A stretch of DNA of 11,696 bases from Clostridia bacterium (GTDB lineage Bacteria > Bacillota_A > Clostridia > Oscillospirales > Acutalibacteraceae), in contig JAFPAK010000113.1 in the NCBI GenBank assembly GCA_017390825.1, positions 1 to 11,696 on the forward strand, given 5' to 3'. Below are positions 1 through 6,795 of the stretch, in pieces. The notes beneath the pieces are model-generated. The model had not been told where the DNA came from. It searched no databases and was given only the letters and a program-made list of their open reading frames with translations. Position 1 is the first letter of the stretch. Each line of letters begins with the position of its first letter. The translations under genes and the position numbers were made by a program.

Positions 1-1
1 A

Positions 2-1183
2 CCTATGCCGATACAAAAGAGTATCGTTCAGGATCTTGATACAATGTTTGCTCCGGACAAGTTTGTTGTGCCGTTTATTGATGTTGTGTTTGACCGAGCG
101 GTAGAAGAGGTTTTTCGTGGTTGTATTCGAGGTTGCAGATTCTGTCAGGCAGGTATGATTTATCGTCCTGTTCGTGAGAAAAGCTATAAAACTGTGTCAA
201 AGCAGGCAAAAAGCCTTTGTGATACAGCAGGATACGATGAGGTTTCGTTATGTTCGCTTTCTACAAGTGACTATACACAGATTGAGCCTTTGCTTGATGA
301 TATGCTTGATTGGACCCAAAAGGATAATATAAGCATATCCTTGCCGTCGCTTCGTATTGATTCATTTTCGCCGGAATTACTCGCAAAGGTTGAAAGAGTC
401 AGAAAAGGCGGTCTAACTTTTGCTCCCGAAGCCGGATCGCAGCGTATGCGAGATGTTATAAATAAAAATCTTGATGAAGAGTCGATTTTGAAAACCTGTC
501 TTGATGCTTTTAAGGGCGGACACACCTCAGTAAAGTTGTATTTTATGATGGGACTGCCTCATGAAACAGACGAGGACATTATCGCTATCGGTCAGCTCGG
601 GCAAAAAATAGTTGATTTATTTTATAATATGGAGAACAGACCCAAAGGAAAAGGGGTTCAGGTTTCAATCAGTCTTGCAACTTTTGTACCGAAACCGCAT
701 ACGCCGTTTCAATGGTTTGGTCAGAATGTTATGGCTGATGTCAGAGCGAAGCAGGAATTGCTTGTTTCTTCTCTGACTACTAAAAAGATCAGGATAAGCT
801 GGCATGAAAGTGAAACATCATTACTGGAGGCGGTATTTGCAAGAGGGGACAGAAGACTTTCAAAAGTTATTGCAAGAGCTGTTGAGTTAGGCTGTAAGTT
901 CGATTCATGGGGTGAGTATTTTGATATGGATAAATGGCGCATTGCTTTTGACGACTGCGGACTATCTATGGAATTCTACGCAAACCGTGATCGTGAATAC
1001 GATGAGATTTTACCGTGGGATCATCTTGACTATGGTGTTACTAAAAACTTTTTGATGCGTGAAAACGAGCTTGCTAAAAGGGCTGCAACCACGATGAATT
1101 GCCGTGAGAAATGTGCCGGCTGCGGTGCTAACAAGTTACTTGAAAGGAGTGTTGATTGTGCGAAATGCAAGGTTACTTTATAA
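2..1183 (+). CDS. B12-binding-like/radical SAM protein, TIGR03960-type family (5' partial)
   Basis: This is the C-terminal two thirds of a large radical SAM enzyme of unknown substrate. The CxxxCxxC motif that binds the 4Fe-4S cluster and S-adenosylmethionine is encoded at bases 122-145 (context RGCIRGCRFCQAG). It is followed by typical TIM-barrel motifs such as TFAPEAGSQRMRDVINK and KLYFMMGLPHETDEDI. The C-terminus is cysteine-rich, with Cys codons at 1100, 1112, 1121, 1157 and 1166, so it may hold a second metal site. Relatives are about 600 residues long, with a cobalamin-binding-like N-terminal domain before the radical SAM motif. Here only about 40 residues precede that motif, so the reading frame very likely enters from outside the window, and the ATG at base 5 is probably internal. 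The frame is open back to base 2. The 3' end overlaps the DUF2344 partner gene by 26 bases. The family call is secure; the reaction is unknown. Confidence 0.88.
   Translation, partial: PMPIQKSIVQDLDTMFAPDKFVVPFIDVVFDRAVEEVFRGCIRGCRFCQAGMIYRPVREKSYKTVSKQAKSLCDTAGYDEVSLCSLSTSDYTQIEPLLDDMLDWTQKDNISISLPSLRIDSFSPELLAKVERVRKGGLTFAPEAGSQRMRDVINKNLDEESILKTCLDAFKGGHTSVKLYFMMGLPHETDEDIIAIGQLGQKIVDLFYNMENRPKGKGVQVSISLATFVPKPHTPFQWFGQNVMADVRAKQELLVSSLTTKKIRISWHESETSLLEAVFARGDRRLSKVIARAVELGCKFDSWGEYFDMDKWRIAFDDCGLSMEFYANRDREYDEILPWDHLDYGVTKNFLMRENELAKRAATTMNCREKCAGCGANKLLERSVDCAKCKVTL
1143..1149 (+). promoter_or_regulatory. Ribosome binding site that sets the DUF2344 gene start
   Basis: AAAGGAG lies inside the end of the radical SAM gene, 8 bases before the GTG at 1158. 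This supports GTG 1158 over the ATG at 1104, which would add 18 residues not expected in the family. It also suggests that translation of the two overlapping genes is coupled. Confidence 0.75.
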
Positions 1184-1808
1184 AAAGACAGACAGAGCTA
1201 AATATATTTCGCATCTGGATGTAAACCGTTTGATGCTTCGTGCCATTAAGCGCAGTCGCATACCGGTTTGGGTAACAGAGGGTTTTAATCCGCATATATT
1301 TATCACTTTTGCTTTACCTTTGTCTTTAGGCTATGAAAGCCAATATGATTATATGGATTTTCGAATAATCGATGACAGCCTTTCTTTTGAAGAAGTATGT
1401 AGTGCCTTGTCCGAGGCTCTGCCTGATTGTATTGAAGCGGTCGAGGTATATGAGCCGCATATAAAGCCAAAAGAGATAGCTTTTGCTGAATTTGTCTTGT
1501 ATATTGAATGCGATGGCAATAACAAAAAGCTTTTAACTGACTTTTTGAACCGTGATGAATTGATCGTTGAAAAGAAAACTAAAAAAGGCGGTCTGAAATC
1601 CTTTGATGTTAAGCCCAAAATATTTGATTTATCTATTGATGACTATTATTTAGGCTTGAAGATATTGATGCGTTTACCGGCAGGAAATGATGATAATATC
1701 AATCCTTCGGTTATACTAAATGCTGCTGAAATGCAAGTAATTGGATTTTCGGTTGAAAAAGTTATAAGAGGGCGTCTTTTTGACAAAAATATGGTTGTAT
1801 TTCATTGA
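1158..1808 (+). CDS. Radical SAM-linked protein, DUF2344 (TIGR03936)
   Basis: This 216-residue protein belongs to the DUF2344 family, which is found next to, or fused to, the radical SAM protein encoded just upstream. Its N-terminus matches the family: ARLLYKKTDRAKYISHLD, then a segment with EGFNPHIFITFALPLSLGYES and YMDF. I chose the GTG start at 1158 because the family begins about here (V-R-N-A-R-L-L-Y) and a good Shine-Dalgarno site sits 8 bases upstream. The gene overlaps its neighbour by 26 bases, which argues for co-translation and a joint function. No catalytic motif, signal peptide or membrane segment is visible. The C-terminal third (from about residue 115) is less conserved. The role is unproven; in many Firmicutes the pair sits beside ribonuclease G and ribosomal protein genes L21/L27, which hints at RNA or ribosome work. 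That link is inference. Confidence 0.88.
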   Translation: MRNARLLYKKTDRAKYISHLDVNRLMLRAIKRSRIPVWVTEGFNPHIFITFALPLSLGYESQYDYMDFRIIDDSLSFEEVCSALSEALPDCIEAVEVYEPHIKPKEIAFAEFVLYIECDGNNKKLLTDFLNRDELIVEKKTKKGGLKSFDVKPKIFDLSIDDYYLGLKILMRLPAGNDDNINPSVILNAAEMQVIGFSVEKVIRGRLFDKNMVVFH

Positions 1809-1833
1809 CAATTAATCTATATTATGCTAAAAT
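1805..1833 (+). promoter_or_regulatory. Sigma-A-type promoter with extended -10, upstream of yicC
   Basis: A perfect -35 box TTGACA (1805-1810) is followed by a 17-base spacer and the -10 box TAAAAT (1828-1833). A TG one base before the -10 makes it an extended -10 element. Transcription would start near 1840, giving a leader of about 27 bases before the yicC ATG at 1867. The -35 box overlaps the TGA stop of the DUF2344 gene. It is the best promoter match I found in the window and probably drives yicC-remA-gmk-rpoZ. Confidence 0.8.
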
Positions 1834-1838
1834 AATAT
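1819..1838. repeat. Inverted repeat across the yicC promoter -10 region
   Basis: ATATTAT (1819-1825) and ATAATAT (1832-1838) are perfect 7-base inverted arms separated by 6 bases, and they straddle the -10 box. It could be an operator. The region is very AT-rich, so chance is a real alternative. Confidence 0.4.
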
Positions 1839-1866
1839 GATGAAATATATTTAGGAAGTTAATGTT

Positions 1867-2745
1867 ATGATTAAAAGTATGACAGGTTACGGCAGAGCTC
1901 AGGCTGTTATTGACGGAATGGAAATAACGACCGAGATAAAAGCTGTAAATCACCGTTATTTTGAGTTTTCTGCACGTATTCCAAGGCAGTTCGGTTATCT
2001 TGAAGAAAAACTGAAAAGTCTTGCAAATACGCTTATCAGCCGAGGCAAGGTAGAGGTTTATGTAAGCATCAACATGCTTGAAACTGACAGTATTACAGTT
2101 GCAATAAATCATCCGCTTGCTAAGGCGTATTATGATGCATATACAGAATTGGCTGATACTTATGGTCTTCGTTCTGATTTTTCGGTGTCAGATATCACGA
2201 GAAATCCCGATGTACTTACTGTATGTAAAGAGGACGAGGATGAGCAACGCATTGTTAAGAATGTTACAGAGGTAATGAGCAAAGCAATCGATTCATTTAT
2301 AACTATGCGAAAAATAGAGGGTGAGCGTCTTTATCAGGATCTTTCGTCACGGTGTGACACGATAATTGCTGCTGTGGAAGAAGTTGAAAAGAAATCAACT
2401 GAAACAGTTTCTCTTTACAGAGAACGACTCGAGCAAAAAATGCGGGAGTTACTTGATAATGCACAGATAGATGAGCAGCGTTTGCTTACTGAAACTGCAA
2501 TATTTGCTGATAAGATCGCAGTTGACGAGGAAACTGTCCGTCTTCGCAGTCATATCAAACAGTTTCTAGATTTGATAAAGTTGGATGAACCGGTTGGCAG
2601 AAAGCTTGATTTCCTTGTGCAGGAGATCAATCGAGAAACAAATACGATTGGCTCAAAATGTTCTAATGTTGAGATAACAAAAATCGTTGTTGACACAAAA
2701 TCCGAAATAGAAAAGATAAGAGAACAGGTTCAGAATATCGAATAG
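1867..2745 (+). CDS. yicC: YicC/YloC family endoribonuclease
   Basis: This 292-residue protein has the family's usual length. Its N-terminal signature is MIKSMTGYGRA, and the C-terminal DUF1732 domain contains PVGRKLDFLVQEINRETNTI (from about residue 242) and ends in EIEKIREQVQNIE. Family members (E. coli YicC, B. subtilis YloC) are oligomeric endoribonucleases; YicC takes part in small-RNA turnover. The middle section is rich in charged residues and likely helical. The ATG at 1867 is preceded by AGGAAG (1853-1858) at 8 bases. It is the first gene after the promoter at 1805-1833, and 11 bases separate its stop from remA. The order yicC-remA-gmk-rpoZ is the standard Firmicutes arrangement. The family call is very secure; the physiological RNA target in this organism is unknown. 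Confidence 0.95.
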   Translation: MIKSMTGYGRAQAVIDGMEITTEIKAVNHRYFEFSARIPRQFGYLEEKLKSLANTLISRGKVEVYVSINMLETDSITVAINHPLAKAYYDAYTELADTYGLRSDFSVSDITRNPDVLTVCKEDEDEQRIVKNVTEVMSKAIDSFITMRKIEGERLYQDLSSRCDTIIAAVEEVEKKSTETVSLYRERLEQKMRELLDNAQIDEQRLLTETAIFADKIAVDEETVRLRSHIKQFLDLIKLDEPVGRKLDFLVQEINRETNTIGSKCSNVEITKIVVDTKSEIEKIREQVQNIE

Positions 2746-2750
2746 AGGTG
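2745..2750 (+). promoter_or_regulatory. Ribosome binding site supporting the TTG start of remA
   Basis: GAGGTG overlaps the last base of the yicC stop codon and lies 6 bases before the TTG at 2757. The next in-frame ATG (2787) would remove the conserved N-terminus KLVNIGFGN, so the TTG is almost certainly used. Confidence 0.75.
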
Positions 2751-2756
2751 TCATAG

Positions 2757-3026
2757 TTGAAACTTGTAAACATTGGCTTTGGTAACATGGTCAACGCTTC
2801 ACGAATGGTTGCAATCGTTAGTCCCGAATCAGCGCCCGTCAAGCGAATAGTATCTGAAGCTAAGCAGAACGGCAGTCTTATTGATGCAACACACGGCAGA
2901 CGCACTCGTGCTGTTATCATTACAGACAGCAATCATGTTATTTTGAGCTATCTGCTTGCTGAAACTGTTGCAGCGAAATTTGATGAAAATGCTGAAATTG
3001 GGGCTGAGGAGGTTGAATATGAGTAA
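2757..3026 (+). CDS. remA: RemA family DNA-binding regulator (DUF370)
   Basis: This small protein of 89 residues matches B. subtilis RemA along its length: a KLVNIGFGN start, SPESAPVKR in the middle, and the basic segment [12 protein letters not shown] (Arg48, Arg49, Arg51), which is implicated in DNA binding in RemA. RemA forms ring-like oligomers that bind DNA and activates biofilm matrix and osmoprotection genes in Bacillus. In Clostridia the family is widespread, but its targets are mostly unknown, so a biofilm role here is inference. Translation starts at TTG 2757 with a well-spaced GAGGTG. The gene lies between yicC and gmk, as in most Firmicutes, and its stop overlaps the gmk start by 8 bases (ATGAGTAA, 3019-3026). 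The C-terminal 15 residues are acidic. Confidence 0.92.
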   Translation: MKLVNIGFGNMVNASRMVAIVSPESAPVKRIVSEAKQNGSLIDATHGRRTRAVIITDSNHVILSYLLAETVAAKFDENAEIGAEEVEYE

Positions 3027-3630
3027 AAAAGGTACATTATTTATATTTTCCGGTCCGTCGGGCTCCGGCAAGGATACAGTGTTGCACGAGCTTTTGTTAA
3101 TGAATAAAAATGTACGACTTTCAATTTCAACCATTACCAGAGCCCCCAGAACAAATGAGATTCCCGGCGAAAAGTATAACTTTACTACTAAGGAAAAGTT
3201 TGTTGAGATGATCAATAACAACGAGCTCTTAGAGTACAATATGTATCTTGATAATTATTACGGAACTCCCAAAGCACCAGTTGACGCATGGTTGAATGAA
3301 GGATTGGATGTAATACTTGAAATTGATGTAAACGGCGCTTTTAAGGTTAAAGAACAATGTCCGGATGCTGTAATGGTATTTTTGCTTCCTGCTTCAATAG
3401 ATATTTTATATCATCGGTTAAATAAGCGAGGTACCGAGCCGCAGGAGGTTATCGACAAGCGTGTTAATGAAGCAAAACGCGAGATAGCTTTGTGTGATAA
3501 ATACGATTATTTTGTGGTAAATGATGTGCTTGAAGATGCCGTTAGTGATTTTAATGCAATTATCAGAGCGCAAGCTTTGAAAAAAATAAATATGATAGAA
3601 ATTATTAATGAGGTGAAGAAAGATGCTTAA
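3019..3630 (+). CDS. gmk: Guanylate kinase
   Basis: Guanylate kinase phosphorylates GMP to GDP with ATP, an essential step in guanine nucleotide supply. At 203 residues it has normal length. Visible motifs are the P-loop GPSGSGKDT (residues 12-20), the GMP-binding [16 protein letters not shown] segment, [25 protein letters not shown], and the lid region [17 protein letters not shown] chose ATG 3019 because GAGGAGG (3006-3012) lies 6 bases upstream and the protein then begins [15 protein letters not shown] as usual. The frame is open farther upstream, but that part lies inside remA. The residue after the P-loop lysine is Asp19, where the family usually has Ser or Gly. The gene overlaps remA and rpoZ by 8 bases each, indicating translational coupling. 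Function is secure. Confidence 0.95.
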   Translation: MSKKGTLFIFSGPSGSGKDTVLHELLLMNKNVRLSISTITRAPRTNEIPGEKYNFTTKEKFVEMINNNELLEYNMYLDNYYGTPKAPVDAWLNEGLDVILEIDVNGAFKVKEQCPDAVMVFLLPASIDILYHRLNKRGTEPQEVIDKRVNEAKREIALCDKYDYFVVNDVLEDAVSDFNAIIRAQALKKINMIEIINEVKKDA

Positions 3631-3802
3631 TCCTTCGATCGGTAAACTTATTCAGGCTTATGAAAGCCGTTATCAGCTTGTAACAGATGTTGCACACTAT
3701 GCACGCCATATTTCAGATAAGGCAATTGAGGAGAAGAGAATTCTGGTTGAGAAGCCGGTTAATACTGCACTCAATGAGCTTGCAGACAGTTTGGATAAAT
3801 AA
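3623..3802 (+). CDS. rpoZ: DNA-directed RNA polymerase omega subunit
   Basis: This 59-residue protein starts [20 protein letters not shown], which fits the omega subunit signature (PSI near the N-terminus, then SRYxLV, then an A-R-x-I helix, here YARHISDKA). Omega binds the beta-prime subunit, helps core enzyme assembly and in many bacteria contributes to ppGpp response. The C-terminal part (KRILVEKPVNTALNELADSL) matches the usual short second helix region. The KRAR stretch often seen in the family is HYAR here, a mild divergence. GAGGTG (3610-3615) is 7 bases before the ATG. The gene overlaps the gmk end by 8 bases (ATGCTTAA) and sits immediately after gmk, the expected place. It is easily missed by length cut-offs. 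A terminator-like hairpin follows its stop. Confidence 0.93.
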   Translation: MLNPSIGKLIQAYESRYQLVTDVAHYARHISDKAIEEKRILVEKPVNTALNELADSLDK

Positions 3803-3810
3803 TTCTTTAA

Positions 3811-3848
3811 GGGGCTGTTGACGTGAGTTTCAGCCCCATTTGGTTTTT
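3811..3848 (+). terminator. Probable intrinsic terminator after rpoZ
   Basis: GGGGCTG (3811-3817) pairs perfectly with CAGCCCC (3831-3837). Within the loop GAC and GTT can extend the stem, closing a GTGA tetraloop (3823-3826). A T-rich stretch follows, with TTTTT at 3844-3848 after ATTTGG. The tract starts 6 bases after the stem, so termination may be partial. It ends the yicC-remA-gmk-rpoZ unit or attenuates transcription into priA. Confidence 0.62.
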
Positions 3849-3862
3849 AAAGAACGGTTTTC

Positions 3863-3869
3863 AAGGAGG
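3863..3869 (+). promoter_or_regulatory. Ribosome binding site that sets the priA start
   Basis: AAGGAGG matches the anti-Shine-Dalgarno core and lies 9 bases before the GTG at 3879. The earlier in-frame ATG (3840) falls inside the terminator region and lacks a site, so the shorter protein is favoured. Confidence 0.75.
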
Positions 3870-3878
3870 TTTCTGTCT

Positions 3879-6323
3879 GTGTCAAAGTTTTTATGCGCTG
3901 AAATTTATGTTGATAATACGTCAATTACCTTTGATAAAACCTATGATTATGTAATCCCGCAGAATATGTCCGATAAAATATTTGTCGGTCAGCGTGTTCT
4001 TATTCCGTTTGGGAGGATTAATAAAAAGAGAGTAGGTTATGTCAGGAAAATTAAAAGCTGTCTTGAAGCACAGGTCAACAAACTCAAACCGATCAGCTCG
4101 ATCGTTGATACATTTCAATGCCTATCCGATGAAATGATCGGCCTTGCGGATTATATGGCAGACAGAGCTTTTTGTACATTTTCTGATGCAGTCAAGCCTA
4201 TGCTGCCTCCTGGTATCGGCATAAAGCTTTATGCTGAATACAGTATTGGCGAAAACGTTGATTTCTCATCCCTTTCCGATGATGAAATGCTAATAATTAA
4301 AATGCTTAATGCATCGAATGAGCCGCTTAAAGCTGAGTATTTACTTTCAAATTGCGGATTGAATCATGACAGTGATATACTTGAAAAGCTGACAAAATCG
4401 GGTCATATAACAAAGCGCGATGAATTCCGTCGTGTCATTGGTGATGCAACTGTAAAAATGATCAGACTTTGTGAAGATTATGATTCCGAGCAAAGCGGTA
4501 TTGCGTTGTCAGCCAAAAGAAAATCTGTTGCAGATTTTCTTTTGCAATGCGGTACAGCTACGGTTAAAGAGGTTTGCTACTTTACCGGTGTAACTCAAAG
4601 TGTTCTCGATGGACTTGTGAGGTTAAATATTGCTGAGTATTTTGAAGATGAGGTATATAGAAATCCATATGAGTATAACGGAAATGGAAACAGAACCCCA
4701 ATTGAGTTGAATTGTGAGCAGCAGACTGCATATGACGGGCTTGAAAAAACAATAGGACCCGCACTTTTGTTTGGCGTTACAGGTTCGGGTAAGACGCAGG
4801 TTTTTTTGAAGCTGATAGATAAGACACTTGAAAGTGGCAGAAGTGTTATCGTTATGGTGCCGGAAATTGCTTTGACTCCGCAGACTATAAGCATATTTCA
4901 AAATCGTTACGGAAACAGAGTTGCTGTTTTGCATAGTGCTATGTCTGTTGGTCAGCGTACAGATGAATGGAAACGCATTAAAAATCATGATGTTGATATT
5001 GCGGTTGGTACGCGTTCTGCGATTTTTGCACCGTTTGATAATCTAGGGCTGATAGTTATGGATGAAGAGCATGAGCATACCTACAAATCTGAAGGTACGC
5101 CTAGATATCATGCCCGTGATATGGCAATATATCGTGCAAAATATAATAACTGCCTTTTTTGTATGGCATCTGCAACACCGTCAGTAGGAACATTTTGCAA
5201 AGCTAAAAGCGGGAAAATCCCGATGTTTACATTAAAAAATCGATATGGAAATGTAAATCTTCCTGTCGTTCAAATTGTAAATATGCGTGAGAACTATAAG
5301 AAAGGTGAGTTTTCTTCTTTCAGTCCTCAACTTAAAGAGGTGCTTGTTGATAGGTTCAGTAAAAACAAGCAATCCATTCTTTTGCTTAACAGACGAGGTT
5401 ATCGTGCTGTTGTATCTTGCAGCAGCTGTGGTACTGTAAGTACTTGTCCTAATTGTAGTATCTCATTGACATATCATAATGCAAACAATCGTCTTATGTG
5501 CCATTATTGCGGTTACTCCGAAGGTTATTCCGGAAAGTGCAAGCACTGCGGTAATGATAATATTAGGCTAATGGGCTACGGAACGCAGGCGGCACAAGAG
5601 GAACTTGCTCAATTGCTACCTGACGCACGGATACTGCGTATGGATGCTGATACTACAATGGCAAGATTTTCGCATGAGAAAAAACTTGGTGCTTTCGCAC
5701 GGCATGAGTATGATATCATGATCGGTACTCAGATGGTTGCAAAGGGTCTAAATTTTCCGGATGTAACGCTTGTCGGAGTTATCAATGCCGATCAGTCATT
5801 GTATAGCGGCGATTATAAAAGCAGTGAAAACACTTTTTCATTGCTGACTCAGGTTATTGGCAGATCAGGAAGAGGAAGTGAGCCCGGCATCGCAGTTATT
5901 CAGACTATTTCGCCGGATAGTGAGATTGTACATTTGTCTGCTCAGCAGGATTATGAAGCCTTTTATGAAACAGAGATCCTGTCCCGTAAGTATTTGATCT
6001 ATCCTCCGTATTGTGACTTAGCAGTTATCGGTTTTTCCGGCGCAGACAGAGACAAAGTGTCGGCTGTGTCAAAATGCTTTTTTGATAAGCTGGTAGCCGC
6101 AATTGAAAGTGAGTATAATGATCAGAAGATTATCATTCTTGGTCCGTCAGTATGCGCTGTACCGAAGATCAGCGGCAAGTACCGATATCGGATAATTATA
6201 AAATGTAAGAATAGCAAGCGGTTTCGTGCGATGATTCGTGAGCTTTTGATTTCATCTATGAAATCCGGAAAGTATAAAGAAGTATCTGTTTTTGCAGATA
6301 TAAATCCCGAAAGTATCATATAA
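3879..6323 (+). CDS. priA: Primosomal protein N' (replication restart helicase PriA)
   Basis: PriA recognises stalled or collapsed replication forks and reloads the replicative helicase through the restart primosome. The 814-residue product from GTG 3879 has the full family layout. An N-terminal 3'-end-binding domain (about 1-105, with AEIYVDN and GQRVLIPFGRINKKRVGYV) is followed by a winged-helix-like section. Helicase lobe 1 has Walker A GVTGSGKT (299-306) and the DEEH box (395-398). Eight cysteines (514, 517, 523, 526, 541, 544, 554, 557) form two zinc sites. Helicase lobe 2 carries GTQMVAKGLNFPDVTLVGVINAD split around the motif V region and QVIGRSGRG (from 658) as motif VI, then a C-terminal domain. 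It follows the terminator after rpoZ; coaBC, often found between them, is absent. Def follows after 17 bases. No truncation is seen. Confidence 0.96.
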   Translation: MSKFLCAEIYVDNTSITFDKTYDYVIPQNMSDKIFVGQRVLIPFGRINKKRVGYVRKIKSCLEAQVNKLKPISSIVDTFQCLSDEMIGLADYMADRAFCTFSDAVKPMLPPGIGIKLYAEYSIGENVDFSSLSDDEMLIIKMLNASNEPLKAEYLLSNCGLNHDSDILEKLTKSGHITKRDEFRRVIGDATVKMIRLCEDYDSEQSGIALSAKRKSVADFLLQCGTATVKEVCYFTGVTQSVLDGLVRLNIAEYFEDEVYRNPYEYNGNGNRTPIELNCEQQTAYDGLEKTIGPALLFGVTGSGKTQVFLKLIDKTLESGRSVIVMVPEIALTPQTISIFQNRYGNRVAVLHSAMSVGQRTDEWKRIKNHDVDIAVGTRSAIFAPFDNLGLIVMDEEHEHTYKSEGTPRYHARDMAIYRAKYNNCLFCMASATPSVGTFCKAKSGKIPMFTLKNRYGNVNLPVVQIVNMRENYKKGEFSSFSPQLKEVLVDRFSKNKQSILLLNRRGYRAVVSCSSCGTVSTCPNCSISLTYHNANNRLMCHYCGYSEGYSGKCKHCGNDNIRLMGYGTQAAQEELAQLLPDARILRMDADTTMARFSHEKKLGAFARHEYDIMIGTQMVAKGLNFPDVTLVGVINADQSLYSGDYKSSENTFSLLTQVIGRSGRGSEPGIAVIQTISPDSEIVHLSAQQDYEAFYETEILSRKYLIYPPYCDLAVIGFSGADRDKVSAVSKCFFDKLVAAIESEYNDQKIIILGPSVCAVPKISGKYRYRIIIKCKNSKRFRAMIRELLISSMKSGKYKEVSVFADINPESII

Positions 6324-6340
6324 CAAGGAGAATTAAATAT

Positions 6341-6793
6341 ATGGCAATTCGTGAAATTGTAAAAATCGGTGACGATGTGTTAGGTAAGAAATGTCGTCTT
6401 GTTGAGAATTTTGATGAGAAGCTGCATCAGCTTCTTGATGATATGTATGAAACTATGAATGCGGCGAACGGTGTTGGACTTGCTGCGCCACAGATCGGAA
6501 TTTTAAGAAGAATTTGTGTTATCGATGTAGGTGAGGGCAAAATCGAGCTTGTTAATCCGGAGATAATTAAAACATCGGGGCATCAGGAAGAGTCAGAGGG
6601 GTGCCTTTCAGTTCCGGGTAAGTATGGTATTACTGAACGCCCGTATAAGGTAACTGTTAAAGCGCAGGACAGACACGGAAAAGAGTTCAAAATATCCGGC
6701 GAGGATCTGCTTGCTCGTGCTTTTTGCCATGAAATAGATCATCTTGACGGAGTTTTATTTTTAGAACGCGTAATTGAAATGTTAGAGGAATAA
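6341..6793 (+). CDS. def: Peptide deformylase
   Basis: Peptide deformylase removes the formyl group from the N-terminal methionine of new proteins as they leave the ribosome. The 150-residue product has all three catalytic motifs: GVGLAAPQIG (44-53), EGCLS (86-90, metal ligand Cys88) and HEIDH (130-134, ligands His130 and His134 and catalytic Glu131). This is a compact enzyme with no long C-terminal extension. The ATG at 6341 has AAGGAG (6325-6330) 10 bases upstream. It sits 17 bases after priA and only 2 bases before fmt, the enzyme that adds the formyl group, so both halves of the formylation cycle are co-expressed. Confidence 0.97.
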   Translation: MAIREIVKIGDDVLGKKCRLVENFDEKLHQLLDDMYETMNAANGVGLAAPQIGILRRICVIDVGEGKIELVNPEIIKTSGHQEESEGCLSVPGKYGITERPYKVTVKAQDRHGKEFKISGEDLLARAFCHEIDHLDGVLFLERVIEMLEE

Positions 6794-6795
6794 GT

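Noticed and set aside
5..7. ATG near the window edge as the true start of the radical SAM gene
   Set aside because: Family members carry a long domain before the CxxxCxxC motif, the frame is open to the edge, and no RBS can be seen. The gene is almost certainly cut by the window.
1862..1870. Two-codon upstream ORF (ATG TTA TGA) whose stop overlaps the yicC ATG
   Set aside because: It is only 3 bases from the AGGAAG site, too near for efficient initiation, and such tiny frames are common by chance in AT-rich DNA.
3818..3823. TTGACG as a -35 box for priA
   Set aside because: It lies in the terminator hairpin, and no -10-like hexamer occurs 16-18 bases downstream.
4595..4988. Overlapping open frames on the - strand opposite priA
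   Set aside because: They lie wholly opposite a well-supported gene, resemble no known family, and lack credible RBS sites; the same holds for other reverse-strand frames (e.g. 2829-3239, 1822-2112, 10028-10411).
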